Positions 35,800 to 47,100 of a stretch of 64,000 nucleotides of DNA are shown here, in pieces. A program made the position numbers and the translations under genes. Source of the stretch: Carallia brachiata (taxonomy: Eukaryota; Streptophyta; Magnoliopsida; Malpighiales; Rhizophoraceae). The first letter of the stretch is position 1. Each line of letters opens with the position of its first letter. The DNA lies in the NCBI GenBank assembly GCA_021464245.1, contig JADCRB010000028.1:7210820-7274819 (forward strand). The letters run 5' to 3'. The notes under the pieces are model-generated. The model did not search any database. It saw only the letters and a program-made list of their open reading frames with translations, and was not told where the DNA came from.

Positions 35800-38700
35800 A
35801 TGGAGAGAGAAAGCATGCAAGAAGGGCTATTGTCAAGTTCCACAATAGTTGAAGTGAGTCCCAACGATGATGATGGCATCAAGAATAGGCCGGCAGCCAA
35901 ATCTTCTGTCACCCCTCTTGTTGTCTTCAGCACCATGGTTGCTGTCTGTGGTTCCTTGGGCACTGGATGTGCTGTAAGTACTAATCTGTGTGTGCGAAAC
36001 ATTACACTATACGTCATTCTTGGCTCTTGGCAGCGGCCAAAAACAGCTGCATTAAAGCAGAAAACCGCTGCCTAATGTCTAAGGCAGCGGTTCTCCTGTC
36101 TTTGCATACACAAGTGTTGTACATATTTTAAGGTAGCAGTTTTTGAAGAATAAAAACTTGTGGAAAATAAGTTATAACGACAATCTGAGACATAAAAACT
36201 TGTGGAAAAAACAATTCAGAATTCGTTATAATATGTTGTCACCTTGAAGGGGTTCAGAACTTGGGTGTTGGGAAGTCAAACTCAGATTGTTTTCTAGGAA
36301 AAGCTGACATAAACTTAATTAGTGGCCGAAGATATCATTGAAAGAACCAAGTATCAAAAGTTCAATAAAAGCTCAGACATTTTTGGCCTTTGGAAATGAA
36401 ATTACAGACAATAATTACATTCAAAAGCTGACAAATACTTGCTTTAAATTTAGCTGGTGTAGTATTGGCAACTTTCAATGTGTGTTGTAATTTTCATAGC
36501 ATATCTGTTGGCTTTTGCAGACGGCGTATACATCACCTACTGAATCTGGGATCATTGAAGACTTGGACATATCTGTGGCAGATGTAAGCGCATTTTCCAC
36601 CTGTTGACCTTCCCAGTAACTCAAAAGTGAATGGTTGATAAACAGTGCATGTGCTAACACTCACACTCTGAGATCACAAGCACTTTTAAAAGGAATGAAA
36701 GCTGCGAAACTATAATCGAGAACTTAATTGGAGAATGATGAGAAGTTTAGCCTTAAGTCTTGTGGCTTGCTTTAACTGAACTGCTGTAAAGTGAAATATA
36801 TGTTCAAGTAGATTTTGTGCCTTGTTTCGCGGGTATTTGGCCGTCTTCATGAGAAATTTCTATCGTGCAGTTCTCCTTTTTTGCTTCAGCACACCATTGG
36901 AGGAGTCATAGGCTCACTGGTCAATGGCAAAATGGCTGATCTCATTGGTAGAAGACGCGTAAGTCGTCTTGTCACCCCCTGAGAACATGTTGGTGTGGTG
37001 TAAAAATTTGACCAAATGATTAACATTTCAACTAGTCTCCATGATTTTTGACAATCTTGTAATGCAGACAATGTGGGTTGCTGAATCATTCTGCAGCATA
37101 GGGTGGTTTTCAATTGCGTTTGCCGAGGTTTAGGACCTGGTTCTTTTTTCCCACTCTTTTCTTTAGAAAATTGACTAATGAACTTACTTAACAATCAATG
37201 CTTTTTGAAAGGCTGGTTGGTTGCTGGATTTTGGAAGACTTTTTACGGGAATCGGAATGGGAATTGTTGCTTTTGTGGTAATTTTACAAGCTTTCATGTA
37301 ATATTTACGTTGGCTCTATCAGATTTATCCATTGAATATGCATGTGTGAATTTCTCATTCATGTAACAACACCTGCATTTTTCTTACATGACAGGTGCCA
37401 ATATACATTGCAGAAATAACACCTGAGAATGTTCGTGGAGGATTTACGGCCTGTAATGAGGTAAAATTGTATCAAAATGTATGTAATATGAACAATTATA
37501 TATGTATATTGTGGCACTTAACGATTTAGCTTGTACGTTGCATATGTCAATCATGCAGTTGATGATATGTAGTGGATTTTCCCTGATGTATTACGTTGGA
37601 ACTCTCGTGTCCTGGCGTACTTTGGCTCTAATTGGTAACAATCTTCATGCCCTCTAGTTTTAATCATACGAAATGTGAAAATGAACTGAAATTCTTAACG
37701 TTACTTTTGTTTGAATTCCTAGCTGCTGGACCATGTGTGCTGCACATTGTTGGTGTATTCTTCATTCCAGAGTCTCCTAGATGGTTGGTAAGTCAGAGAT
37801 TTCGTTGTGATTTTATGCTATCTAAATGTTAGCATAGTTTAAACAAGAGAAAGGGAATTCCTTCCTTTTTTTTTTTTTCCCTAATTTTGATTGCCTACAG
37901 GCAAAGCTTAGTAGAGAAAAAGAGTTGCAGGAGACTCTGCAGCGCCTCAGAGGAAAACATGCTGATATATCTACAGAAGCAGATAATATTAGAGTAATAT
38001 CCAATCTTCATGGTTAATTTGAATGGATTTCGTTTCTATCTTTCACAATATTGGTCTTATTTTCGTCTATCATTCGCTTAGAGGCATGAAATTTGATGTA
38101 CTCCCATATTTTTGCAGGATTTTACAGACAGCGTGGAAGGGAATTCGGAGGCTAAAATGTTGGACTTGTTCCAGAGGAGATATGCTCATATTCTAATTGT
38201 GAGCCTTACAACTGAAAAAATAAATTCTATTATCGCAAGTCATTGTACCACTAATAATCTAACATCTTATGTATACAGGTGGGCATTGGAATAATGCTAT
38301 TTCCACAAATTGGGGGAACCAGTGCAATTGCATATTATGCTGAGTCCATTTTTGATCGAGCTGGTAAATCATATATTTTTACAATGTTTTCATGTTAGAT
38401 TATTTATGGATGTGACTTTACCAAAAAAAAAATAATGTCTTCATGTTGTTGATCACTGATAAAACCTGCAGAAATAATATGATAAATGTCCCGTTTGCAG
38501 GATTCTCAAGTAGCTTTGGGCAAAAGTCATTGGCCATTATTGAGGTATGCATTATTATTCAAGTACAAGGGAACGAAGATGCTGCTTTTTAATTATCTCT
38601 TATTACTTTGTTCAATTTGCAGATTCCATTTGCTACTGCATCTGTACTCTTAACAGATAAAGCTGGGCGGCGGCCACTTCTTCTGGTTTGTAAACTTGAA

Positions 38701-39655
38701 TAACACATTATCGGTTTTATGTCTTAAGTCTGTAAAATGTAACTAATAAACAAGTTGTGGGAAATCTTTTCAAATGTCTTCAGATTTCTGCGTCCGGCAT
38801 GTGCCTGAGTTGCTTCCTTGCAGGACTGGGATTCTGCTTGCAGGTTTTTAGCCAGAAGTAAACTTAGATACTTATATGCTTTGTGCCTTTTGAGGTTTTA
38901 CTTGTGATGGCTTAGAGATGATGTTATGAGCAGGGCTTCCACACAGCAAAGGATATCACTCCCATTGTGGTATACATTGGCATATTGGTAAGGCAATGCT
39001 ACTGTAACGAAAAATTCTTCTTATATTTCCATATGACTTCGCTTCCTGCTGCAATTGAAGCATCCATATGTTATAGCTAAAACCAGTAGCATATTAATAT
39101 GCATTGCTGCCAGGTTGATTAATTATTGTTTGCAACAGGGATACTGCGTCTCTAATACCATAGGGATGGCAGGATTGCCATGCGTTATAATGTCTGAGGT
39201 ATTTAACATGGAACAATTCTTCGTCAATCTTCGTAAAATAGGGAGTTTCGTACACTGGAACACGTTTTAGATTGAAGCAACTTTTAATGTTTCAGATATT
39301 CCCTATAAACATCAAGGGTAAGGCTGGAAGCCTGGTGACTTTAATCAACTGGTCAAGTTCTTGGGCTGTCTCGTATACTTTCAACTTTCTGATGGAGTGG
39401 AGCTCGGCAGGTATTTGATAAGCCCTCCTGGTTGCCTGGCTTCCTTCTTTGTAATTGTTTCTCTGTTACACTTATGGTGGTTTTCCCCCTTTTTTGGTTA
39501 CTTTAGGAACATTTTTTTGGTTATTCGCCGTCTGGGGCTTAGCTGTTGTATTCATTGCGACATTGGTTCCTGAGACCAAGGGCCGAACTTTGGAAGAATT
39601 ACAAGCATCATTTACTCGCCTCGCGCAATGCAACGACAAAGAAGAACATAATTAA
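35800..39655 (+). CDS. ERD6-like sugar transporter, copy 3 (frame saved by shifted acceptor?)
   Basis: Same carrier family and exon plan as copies 1 and 2. Exons: 35800-35973, 36521-36583, 36890-36958 (see below), 37068-37127, 37212-37277, 37395-37460, 37559-37634, 37723-37787, 37901-37993, 38118-38198, 38279-38363, 38501-38544, 38623-38685, 38784-38843, 38934-38987, 39139-39198, 39296-39410, 39507-39655. Exon 3 from the ancestral acceptor (36871) is 88 nt, not 90, and would shift the frame. An acceptor at 36887-36889 (TTTTTTGCTTCAG) instead gives a 69-nt in-frame exon and a 480-residue protein lacking seven residues at the start of helix 2. Motifs: ADLIGRRR (95-102), [17 protein letters not shown] (145-161), PESPRWL (207-213), KAGRRPLLL (about 327-335), [12 protein letters not shown]. 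Whether the protein works is open. Confidence 0.85.
36002..36165. mobile_element. Small insertion in intron 1 of copy 3
   Basis: Intron 1 of copies 3 and 4 aligns on both sides, but this stretch is present only in copy 3. It contains GGCAGCGG, CAGCTGC, AACCGCTGCC and again GGCAGCGG in alternating orientation, so it can fold back. It starts near CACTATACGTC. It may be a short CACTA-type or other foldback element; the ends are not defined. Confidence 0.4.
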
Positions 39656-40323
39656 TTATTTTCAGTATCATATTCTTTTGTCTCTTAACACTCTCCAGAT
39701 TGTTCTGATTAATTGCCTGATCAGAAAGGTTCTACATTCAAAGGAAAATGAATTTCAAACAACAAAATTTTTCCCTTTTTCTTTATCCCATGAGGTGGAA
39801 TGAAGTTAATTTGAGAGCAAACACAACTATAATTTGCAGCATGATCAATATAAGTGGTTATCCCATGATAGGATATGCCTAATACTAATCTTAGAAGTAA
39901 GTCCAACTCATCTATATCATGCACAGCTCAATCAAGTCTCTCATGGAGCACCCTTCTCAAACGTGATTGACTGTGCATCCCTTTCCTATATATATTGGAC
40001 CTTCGCTTTTGTGATGTGGTACCATATGTGCAATATCTCTAATTCTCTATATTGGACCTTCCCACATGATCCATTTTTGCACAACACCTACAAAGAAAGA
40101 TGGAGCAGCAGTTAGATAACTCGTTCTGTTTTTTTGGTTCACCGTGAGGACACTAACATATGAAACATCTGGAATGGCAAGCTTTAGCCACAAATTAGGC
40201 CAATTTTTAGGTTCCGCGGACGCCTTTCCCACCCCAACCAAAGCCACACCTCACATTACTTGCATCAGCATGCACTCCACGCAAACTCCAAGCCAAACAT
40301 GCATTTCTCTGCCCCCAGTTGCC

Positions 40324-40330
40324 TATAAAA
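40324..40330 (+). promoter_or_regulatory. TATA box of the DMP gene
   Basis: TATAAAA lies 62 bp before the ATG. Transcription would start near 40355, leaving a leader of about 35 nt. The stretch just upstream is CA- and CC-rich, unlike its surroundings. Confidence 0.6.
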
Positions 40331-40391
40331 CACAATTTAGCAATAAAAACTCATAACCAAACTTAAATTTCTTTCCTCCTTGAGTCTTGCC

Positions 40392-41006
40392 ATGACAAGT
40401 AACCAACCTTTGACGCAAGCAAACTGTCCACTGGCACCCCCATCATTTACACATATTATGGCAAAGGGTGGTCAGAAGATCCTGGCCACGGCAGCCAAAA
40501 TAGCAAACCTGCTGCCAACAGGCACAGTCCTTGCATTTGAAGCACTTGTGCCGTTTTTCTCAAACAATGGACATTGCCGGCTGGCCAACAAGTACCTTAC
40601 GTTGACCACTGTTCTGATTTGTTCTCTAGCGTGCTTTCTCTCCTACTTCACAGACAGTTTTCTCGGCAAAGATGGTCAGCTTTACTATGGAATCGCCACA
40701 TTTGATGGTCTATTAGTGTTCAACGATGAGAAAAGTCAAGAAAGAATTGAGAAGGCCAATTATAGCATTAGCTGCATGGACTTTGTACATGCCTTTGGTT
40801 CATTAGCTGTGTTCTTGGCTTTTGCTCTTAGTAGCTCTGAAGTACAAGACTGTTTCTTCCCTAGAGCTGACCATGCTTGGATCATGATTTTGCCAATGGG
40901 AGCTGGAATATTGGGCAGCTTTGTGTTCGTGGTATTTCCAACTAAACGCAAAGGAATTGGGTGTGCAGTCAGGGCACCTCGTACCCCAATTGAGGTTCCT
41001 ACATGA
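40392..41006 (+). CDS. DMP family (DUF679) membrane protein
   Basis: Intronless gene for a 204-residue protein of the DUF679/DMP family. These are plant-specific four-helix membrane proteins of endomembranes, linked in other species to membrane remodelling, senescence and, for some members, gamete fusion. The start is the first ATG (MTSNQPLTQANCPL); the frame is also open upstream, but with no earlier ATG. Family features seen: a hydrophilic N-terminus of about 37 residues, the LLPTGTVLAFEALVPFF segment (helix 1, 40-56), helix 2 at 69-87, the loop DGQLYYGIATFDGLLVF (94-110), helix 3 at 130-147, and helix 4 at 162-182 with LPMGAGILGSF. The C-terminus is short and basic (FPTKRKGIG). Length is as usual for the family. 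Which DMP subgroup it belongs to cannot be told here. It lies between transporter copies 3 and 4 and has no duplicate behind copy 4. Confidence 0.93.
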   Translation: MTSNQPLTQANCPLAPPSFTHIMAKGGQKILATAAKIANLLPTGTVLAFEALVPFFSNNGHCRLANKYLTLTTVLICSLACFLSYFTDSFLGKDGQLYYGIATFDGLLVFNDEKSQERIEKANYSISCMDFVHAFGSLAVFLAFALSSSEVQDCFFPRADHAWIMILPMGAGILGSFVFVVFPTKRKGIGCAVRAPRTPIEVPT

Positions 41007-41540
41007 TGATTGTGTGCCTGCGTGTGCTCATGTCTATGTCAATTGAGTAAGCCTTGACATGGAAAATGAACATAGGATAGGAGTAATTTTTTAATTTCCA
41101 GATAATGGTACTAAAATGATTCCAAGGGCAAAGCCTGGAGTTACAGGTCTGATTACTGATGTGTATACATATAGTGCTATTCAACTACTCAAATCTATTA
41201 GAACGCAAACCAACAAGATTTAATTATTTTTCTTTTTTTTTATTTGTATATTAAAAGGTTTATTATGACATAAATTATATAATAAAAATAATTTTTTGTA
41301 TTTAATAAATTATTAAAAAATAAATTATTAGAATCTGAGAAGATAGATATTTAATTTTAACTTTTTTCTTTTTCTATCTTAAGAGAGAATCAAACTCATA
41401 TTACAACTGATAAAGGGGATCTGAAAAAAATAAAGATTGAATTCTTGATTTCTTGTACAGTATTGGTAAACTAGTTACTATAGGCAACTAGTTCACTTTT
41501 TTTTTGTCGTAACATTTTTTGTTTTTTCTTGTATTAAGAC

Positions 41541-41860
41541 TTGCCATCTAAGGTGATAACTCAATAGTAAATCAGTGTGTTTCCACGTTTGCGACCTGAG
41601 TTTGAGTCTCAACATTTGCGCCTATCCCCTGACACATGGTTAGATAGCTGTTAAAGTAGGTAAAGATTGTACCGCGACGATGAATTTCAGACTCGATAAT
41701 GGTCGTGATTTTCTGCAGATAAGTCATGCTTATCTTCACTGGTGTTTAAGTGGTGAGTTTGCCCCTTTAAAGATAATTGAATGAGACAATATCAAATGAA
41801 AGTTACTTCAGATTCATCTTAAAAATTCGATAATCGACATACTTATAATGAATTTTTTTT
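41541..41860 (+). mobile_element. SINE-like element, best-preserved copy
   Basis: It begins near AAGGTGATAACTCAATAGTA (A-box-like), followed by a B-box-like CCTGAGTTTGAGTCTC at about 41595-41610, as in tRNA-derived SINEs. Its 3' part reads TTGAATGAGACAATATC, GATTCATCTTAAAAATTCG and ATAATCGACATACTTATAAT, then a T-run. Related copies lie at about 9190, 11490, 15620 (inverted) and, as 3' fragments, elsewhere in the window. No clear target duplication was found. Confidence 0.5.
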
Positions 41861-42060
41861 TCGTCACCAAAAAAAATAATAATAAACAAATAAGACTTGC
41901 CGGGGCCATTCGTTGAGTACTTCATCCTGCTGGTGGCGAGGGTTACAGGCAGACCTAATTATGGATTTACCAACAGTAACCAAACTAGTTGTTGGAATTT
42001 GAGACATCCTGTGTCCAGATCATAGCGGCCTCAAGTCGTGAAAACGTAGGCCGAAGAAGT

Positions 42061-42147
42061 AGGAGATCTAGTTGTTTAATTTGGGCCCTGGACTAGTTGA
42101 CTTGGGGCTTAGCGCCTATGTAGCAATTATTACTGGACTGCCAAACC
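42061..42147. repeat. Duplicated segment behind copy 3
   Basis: TTGGGCCCTGGACTAGTTGA, then GGGCTTAGCGCCTATGTAGC and ATTACTGGACTGCCAAACC, match 49257-49343 at about 80 percent by eye. The two segments lie in the same order and orientation behind transporter copies 3 and 4. Confidence 0.65.
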
Positions 42148-42167
42148 ATTATATAATTCGATTATGC

Positions 42168-42200
42168 AGATGCCTGGCCCAGAATTTGGGCCAGGCATCT
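42168..42200. other. Perfect 14-bp stem hairpin
   Basis: AGATGCCTGGCCCA and TGGGCCAGGCATCT are exact reverse complements around the loop GAATT. The stem contains two TGGGCC/GGCCCA words, which match plant site II (TCP-type) elements. Its role is unknown. Confidence 0.8.
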
Positions 42201-43901
42201 TCTGCCGTCCGTTCACCGTAATTCTGAGACGGGCTTTCCAGGTTCGTTTCACTTTGACGCTAGCGATGTAAAATTTTGCCGCAATAACTCCCCCAAGGAT
42301 TTAAGCATTTATTTTTTGGGAGTGCAACTTTACGTCGATAGTTGGAAGATTGTCTTCCAATCCTCATATTTAGAGTTTGAACTTCAGATCTACTGTCTTA
42401 CACTCTTTTTTTTCTATCAGCTACTCTACAGCTTCTAAAGAGACAAAAAAAAAAAAAAGAAAGGATTTAAGCATCTATTTTTAGAGATCATAAGTTTAAA
42501 GCATTAGATGAGAACGCGAGAAATTTGTAAAGACAAATCTTTAATATTTTTTAAGCGATGCTCACTAGTTGGAACTTTGACTTCTATTTTAAGGATATTA
42601 AATTTTAATTCTTGAATTCTAATTTTAGAAGACTTTGTAAGATTCAAAGGAAGAGAATATGCACTTTCATTTTATAACTAATGGCATAATAAACCTCTTT
42701 AATTCCTTGAGAGAAAAGGCGTTCAAATATTATCCCCATGGGTCTGGTAATTGACAAAACGGACCACATGCTTGCTTGGAGGCTTGGAGCACACTTTATT
42801 TGAAAGTCGAAGGAGAGAGCAGATGTTTCTGCGCAAATTTTGATGTAAATACGGTTAATAACATGTAAACGTTCACGCAATTAGGATGGTAAACTATTAG
42901 AAATTAAAGAACAATGTTAATGTAGTACTAAAAATTAATAAAATACAACCACTAGGCAGCTTGATGGTTAGGTTAGGTGGGCTTACCTTATGCTTCTAAC
43001 TTAGCACTTGAGGGTTGGGACAGTCTTTTTTGCCAGTCAAGCAAGAAAAGACGATTCGGTTAGTATATGGACTTTATTACAAGGCTCCCGTAAAATTAGA
43101 AACAAAAAAATCTAAAATGTTCATTGCAGCTAGCTTTTAATTTTAACTTTTGATTCCAACTGTTGATTGTAGTTGGTTATACACATATCAAATATGTTAG
43201 GTAGCCACAAAAATTGGACACAAGATTGTACGTAAAAATCCGAACTGTTAGTTATAATTTACTTTTAAATCATGTTAGAATTCGTTGCAGTATGAGAATC
43301 ACCAGTGACTAACTATTAAGATTTGGAAGCTAATTAGACATAATTTATTACTTTGGAATTAAACTTGTTAAAAAAAAAAGTGGGAATAAATTTGTACAGT
43401 AGTCATAATAAAATATGTAAATGTCAGTTTTTTACAATTTCAGAATTGTCAAAAATTTTTATGCATACATGTATTTGTGGTTAGCATTATTATTTGTATT
43501 TTTTTTTTTATGAGCCCATACATATTTTATGCTTAAAAGAACTGTCGGACACATGAATATTTGAATCTCCAATATAGGTCTCTCCCAAAAGTATGGATAA
43601 GATTGTGTATTTTGCATAAAAAAAAAAAAAAGAGAGAGAGAGTTAGGTTGCCCACAACTTCCAAATATCTTGGATTGAATAAGCATTTGTAAAGAGTAAG
43701 ATTATATAAACATAATTAATAAAATATATAAAAAATATATTTAATCTAACAATATTAAATATATTTTTTTTAAATTTAATATATTTTTTATAATTTAATA
43801 GTTCAATAGTCACGTTGTGCCGTCCAGAAAATGTTTCTGATTTCTAGAACTATAAGTGCACTTTCTTTCTTTCATTTTGCACCCTTCCAAGAAAATAAGG
43901 G

Positions 43902-44088
43902 ATGGAGAGAGAAAGCATGCAAGAAGAGCTATCGTCAAGTTCCACAATTGTTGAAGTGAGGCCTAACGATAATGGCATCAAGAAGAGTCCATCAGCAGCC
44001 AAATCTCCTGTCACCCATTTTGTTGTTTTCAGCACCATGTTTGCTGTCTGTGGTTCTTTGGGCGCTGGTTGTGCTATAAGTAACTTAT

Positions 44089-44123
<35 letters not shown>

Positions 44124-47100
44124 TTTGTGACATTTCTTGACGCAGTTTAACGACATGCTGAGACAAAAAAAAATTTATGGAGAAACAATTCTGAACTCAT
44201 TAGAATGTGTTGTCAGCTTGATGGGGTTCAGGACTTGGGTCTTTAGAAAAACTCCCATTGTTTCTCCGGGCAAACCAAGTTTGAAGTTTGACACAGGTGA
44301 TAAAAATGAGAATCAAAAGTCCAATACATTGGTAAAAACTTGCTTTTCTTCCCCATCTTTTACGCTCAAAAAGCCAAAAGCTCAAACATTTTTTGGCCTT
44401 TTATTACAGACAACATCTAATTAGATTCAAAAGCTGACAAATATCCCTCCAAGACACCAAAGCGGTTATAACTTACACTTGTATTTTAAAGCTCTCAAGT
44501 TTTTATCCTAGAAAAGAGTGTGAGATACTGAGATTTATAAGAATAAGAAGAATTACTTCATTTGTGTAGCTAATAGTCCAATATGCCTCTTAATGGACCA
44601 ATTGCTTTGGCTGTTGTATTGGAAGCTTTCATTATATGTTTTAATTTTCACGGTTAACCATTATGTTTACTCATAGAAGCAAATTTGTTGGCTTTTGCAG
44701 ACGGGGCATTCATCACCTACTCAATCTGGGATCATGAAAGACCTGGACATGTCTGTGGCACATGCAAGCGCATTTTCAATCTGTTGACCTTTCAGTTACT
44801 CAAAAGTGAATGGTTGATTAACAGTGCATGTGCTAACACTAACATTAACACTATGAGATCACAATCAATTTAGAAGGAATATTAAATACTGCGGAAGATA
44901 ATCAGGAACTTAATTTTGGGGAATGACGAGAAGTTTAGCCATAAGTTTTGTTCTTTGCTGTAACTGAATTGCTGTGACATGTGAGTTGTATGTTTTCAAG
45001 TAGATTTCTGTGCTTTTTCGGCCGTCATCATGAGGAATTTTCATCGTGCAGTACTCCATTTTTGCTTCAACGCTTACTATCGGAGGAGCGACAGGCTCAT
45101 TGGTAAATGGCAAAATGGCTGATCTCATTGGTAGAAGACGCGTAAGTTATTCTGTTACTGCTTGAGCAAACCTTGGTGTAGTGAAAAAATTGACGAGATA
45201 ATTAACCTTTCAACTAGTCTTCATGATTCTGACAATCTTGTAATGCAGACAATGTGGGTTGCTGAATTATTCTGCAGCATAGGGTGGTTTTCAATAGCGT
45301 TTGCAGAGGTTTAGGACCTGATTTTTTTTTTTAATGGACTTAACAATCAATGCTTTTTAAAAGGCTGGTTGGTTGCGGGATGTTGGAAGAATTTTCATGG
45401 GAACTGGAATGGGAATTGTTGCTTTTGTGGTAATTTTACAAGCTTTCATCTAATATTTACGTTTGCTCTGTCCCATTTATCCATTGAATATGCATGTGTG
45501 AATTTTCCATTTGTGTAACAGCACCTGCATTTTTCTTACATGACAGGTGCCAATATACGTTGCAGAAATAATGCCTGAGAATGTTTGAGGAGGATTTACA
45601 GCGTGTAATGAGGTAAAATTACATCAACACGGATTAGTATGAACAATAATATTGTAGCGCTTCGTGATTAAGCATGTTTGTTGTATATAACTATCATGCA
45701 GTTGATGAAATGTTGTGGCTTCTCACTAATGTATTATCTTGGAACTCTCGTGTCCTGGTGCAGTTTGGCTCTAATTGGTAACAATCTGCATGCCCTCTAC
45801 TTTTAAGCATACCAAATGTGAAAATGAATTGAAATTCTGAATGTTACTTTTGTTTGAATTCCAAGGTGCTGGTCCATGCCTACTACTTATTGTTCGTGTA
45901 TTCTTCATTCCAAAGTCTCCTAGATGGTTGGTAAGTCAAGATTTCGTTCTGATCTTATGCTAGCTAAATGTTAGCATAGTATAAACAACAGAAAGTGAAT
46001 TCCTTCCACAATCTTTTTATCTTATTGCCTACGGGCAAAGCTTGGTAGAGACTAAGAGTTGGGGGAGTCTCTGCAGCGCCTCAGAGGAAAACATGCTGAT
46101 ATCTCTGAAGAAGCAGATAGGATTAGAGTAACATCCCATTTTTGCGGTTAATTTTAAAGGATGTCAGATCTATTCTTCTCACCATTAATCTGATGTTCGT
46201 TTACCATTGCTTCGAGGCATGAAATCTGATGGACTCCCATTTCTGTGCAGGATTTCACAAAAAGCATGGAAGGGACTTCGGAGCCTAAAATATTGGACTT
46301 GTTCCAAAGAAGATATGCTGATGTTCTAATTGTGAGCCTTGCAACTGAATAATTCTATTATCGAATGTCATTGTAATCTAACATCCTATGAATACAGGTA
46401 GGCATTGGAATAATGCTTTTTCCGCAAATCGGGGGTACCAGTGCTATTGCATTCTATGCTGAGTCCATTTTTTGATCGAGCTGGTAAGACGTTTTTAGTA
46501 TGTCTTCATGTGATTGATCACCGATAAAACCTCCTGAAATGATCAACTTGTCCCATTTTCAGGATTTTCAAGTGACTTTGGGCAAAAGTCATTAGCCATC
46601 ATCGAGGTACATGCTATTAATTAAGTTCATAGGAATGGAGCTGCTGCTTTTATGTATCTGTTATTGAACCCAGCTTTGTTTAATTTGCAGATTCCATTTG
46701 CCACTGCATCTGTACTTATAACAGATAAAGCTGGAAAGCGGCCACTTCTTCTGGTTGTAAAACTTGTAATAACACAATTATTGGTTTTAAGTATTTAAGT
46801 TAGTGAAATGTAAAGAATAACAGGTTGTGGGAAACCTTTTCGAATGTCTTTAGATTTCTGCAGCCAGCATCTGCTTGAGTTGCTTCCTTGCAGGTTTTTG
46901 TCCAAAAATTATTCAGATACATAAATTCTTTGCCTTTTGGCTTTTTATTTTTTTTTTTTTGCCCTTGTGACAATTTTAGAGATGGTGTTATGAGCAGGAC
47001 TTCCACAAGGCGAAGGATATCACTCCCATTCCTGGTGTACATTGGCATATTGGCAATAAAATCTTACTAAAACAAAAATTCCCATCATTTTGCATATGAT

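Larger units (their letters stand above)
41007..43454. other. 3' flank of the DMP gene and intergenic
   Basis: It holds a SINE-like element (41541-41860), the segment shared with 49257-49343 (42061-42147) and a strong hairpin (42168-42200). Remaining DNA is AT-rich, and no gene is recognised. Confidence 0.5.

Noticed and set aside
42168..42200. miR160-type precursor (stem contains TGCCTGGC)
   Set aside because: The stem is 14 bp with a 5-nt loop, far too short for a microRNA precursor, and the match ends after eight bases.
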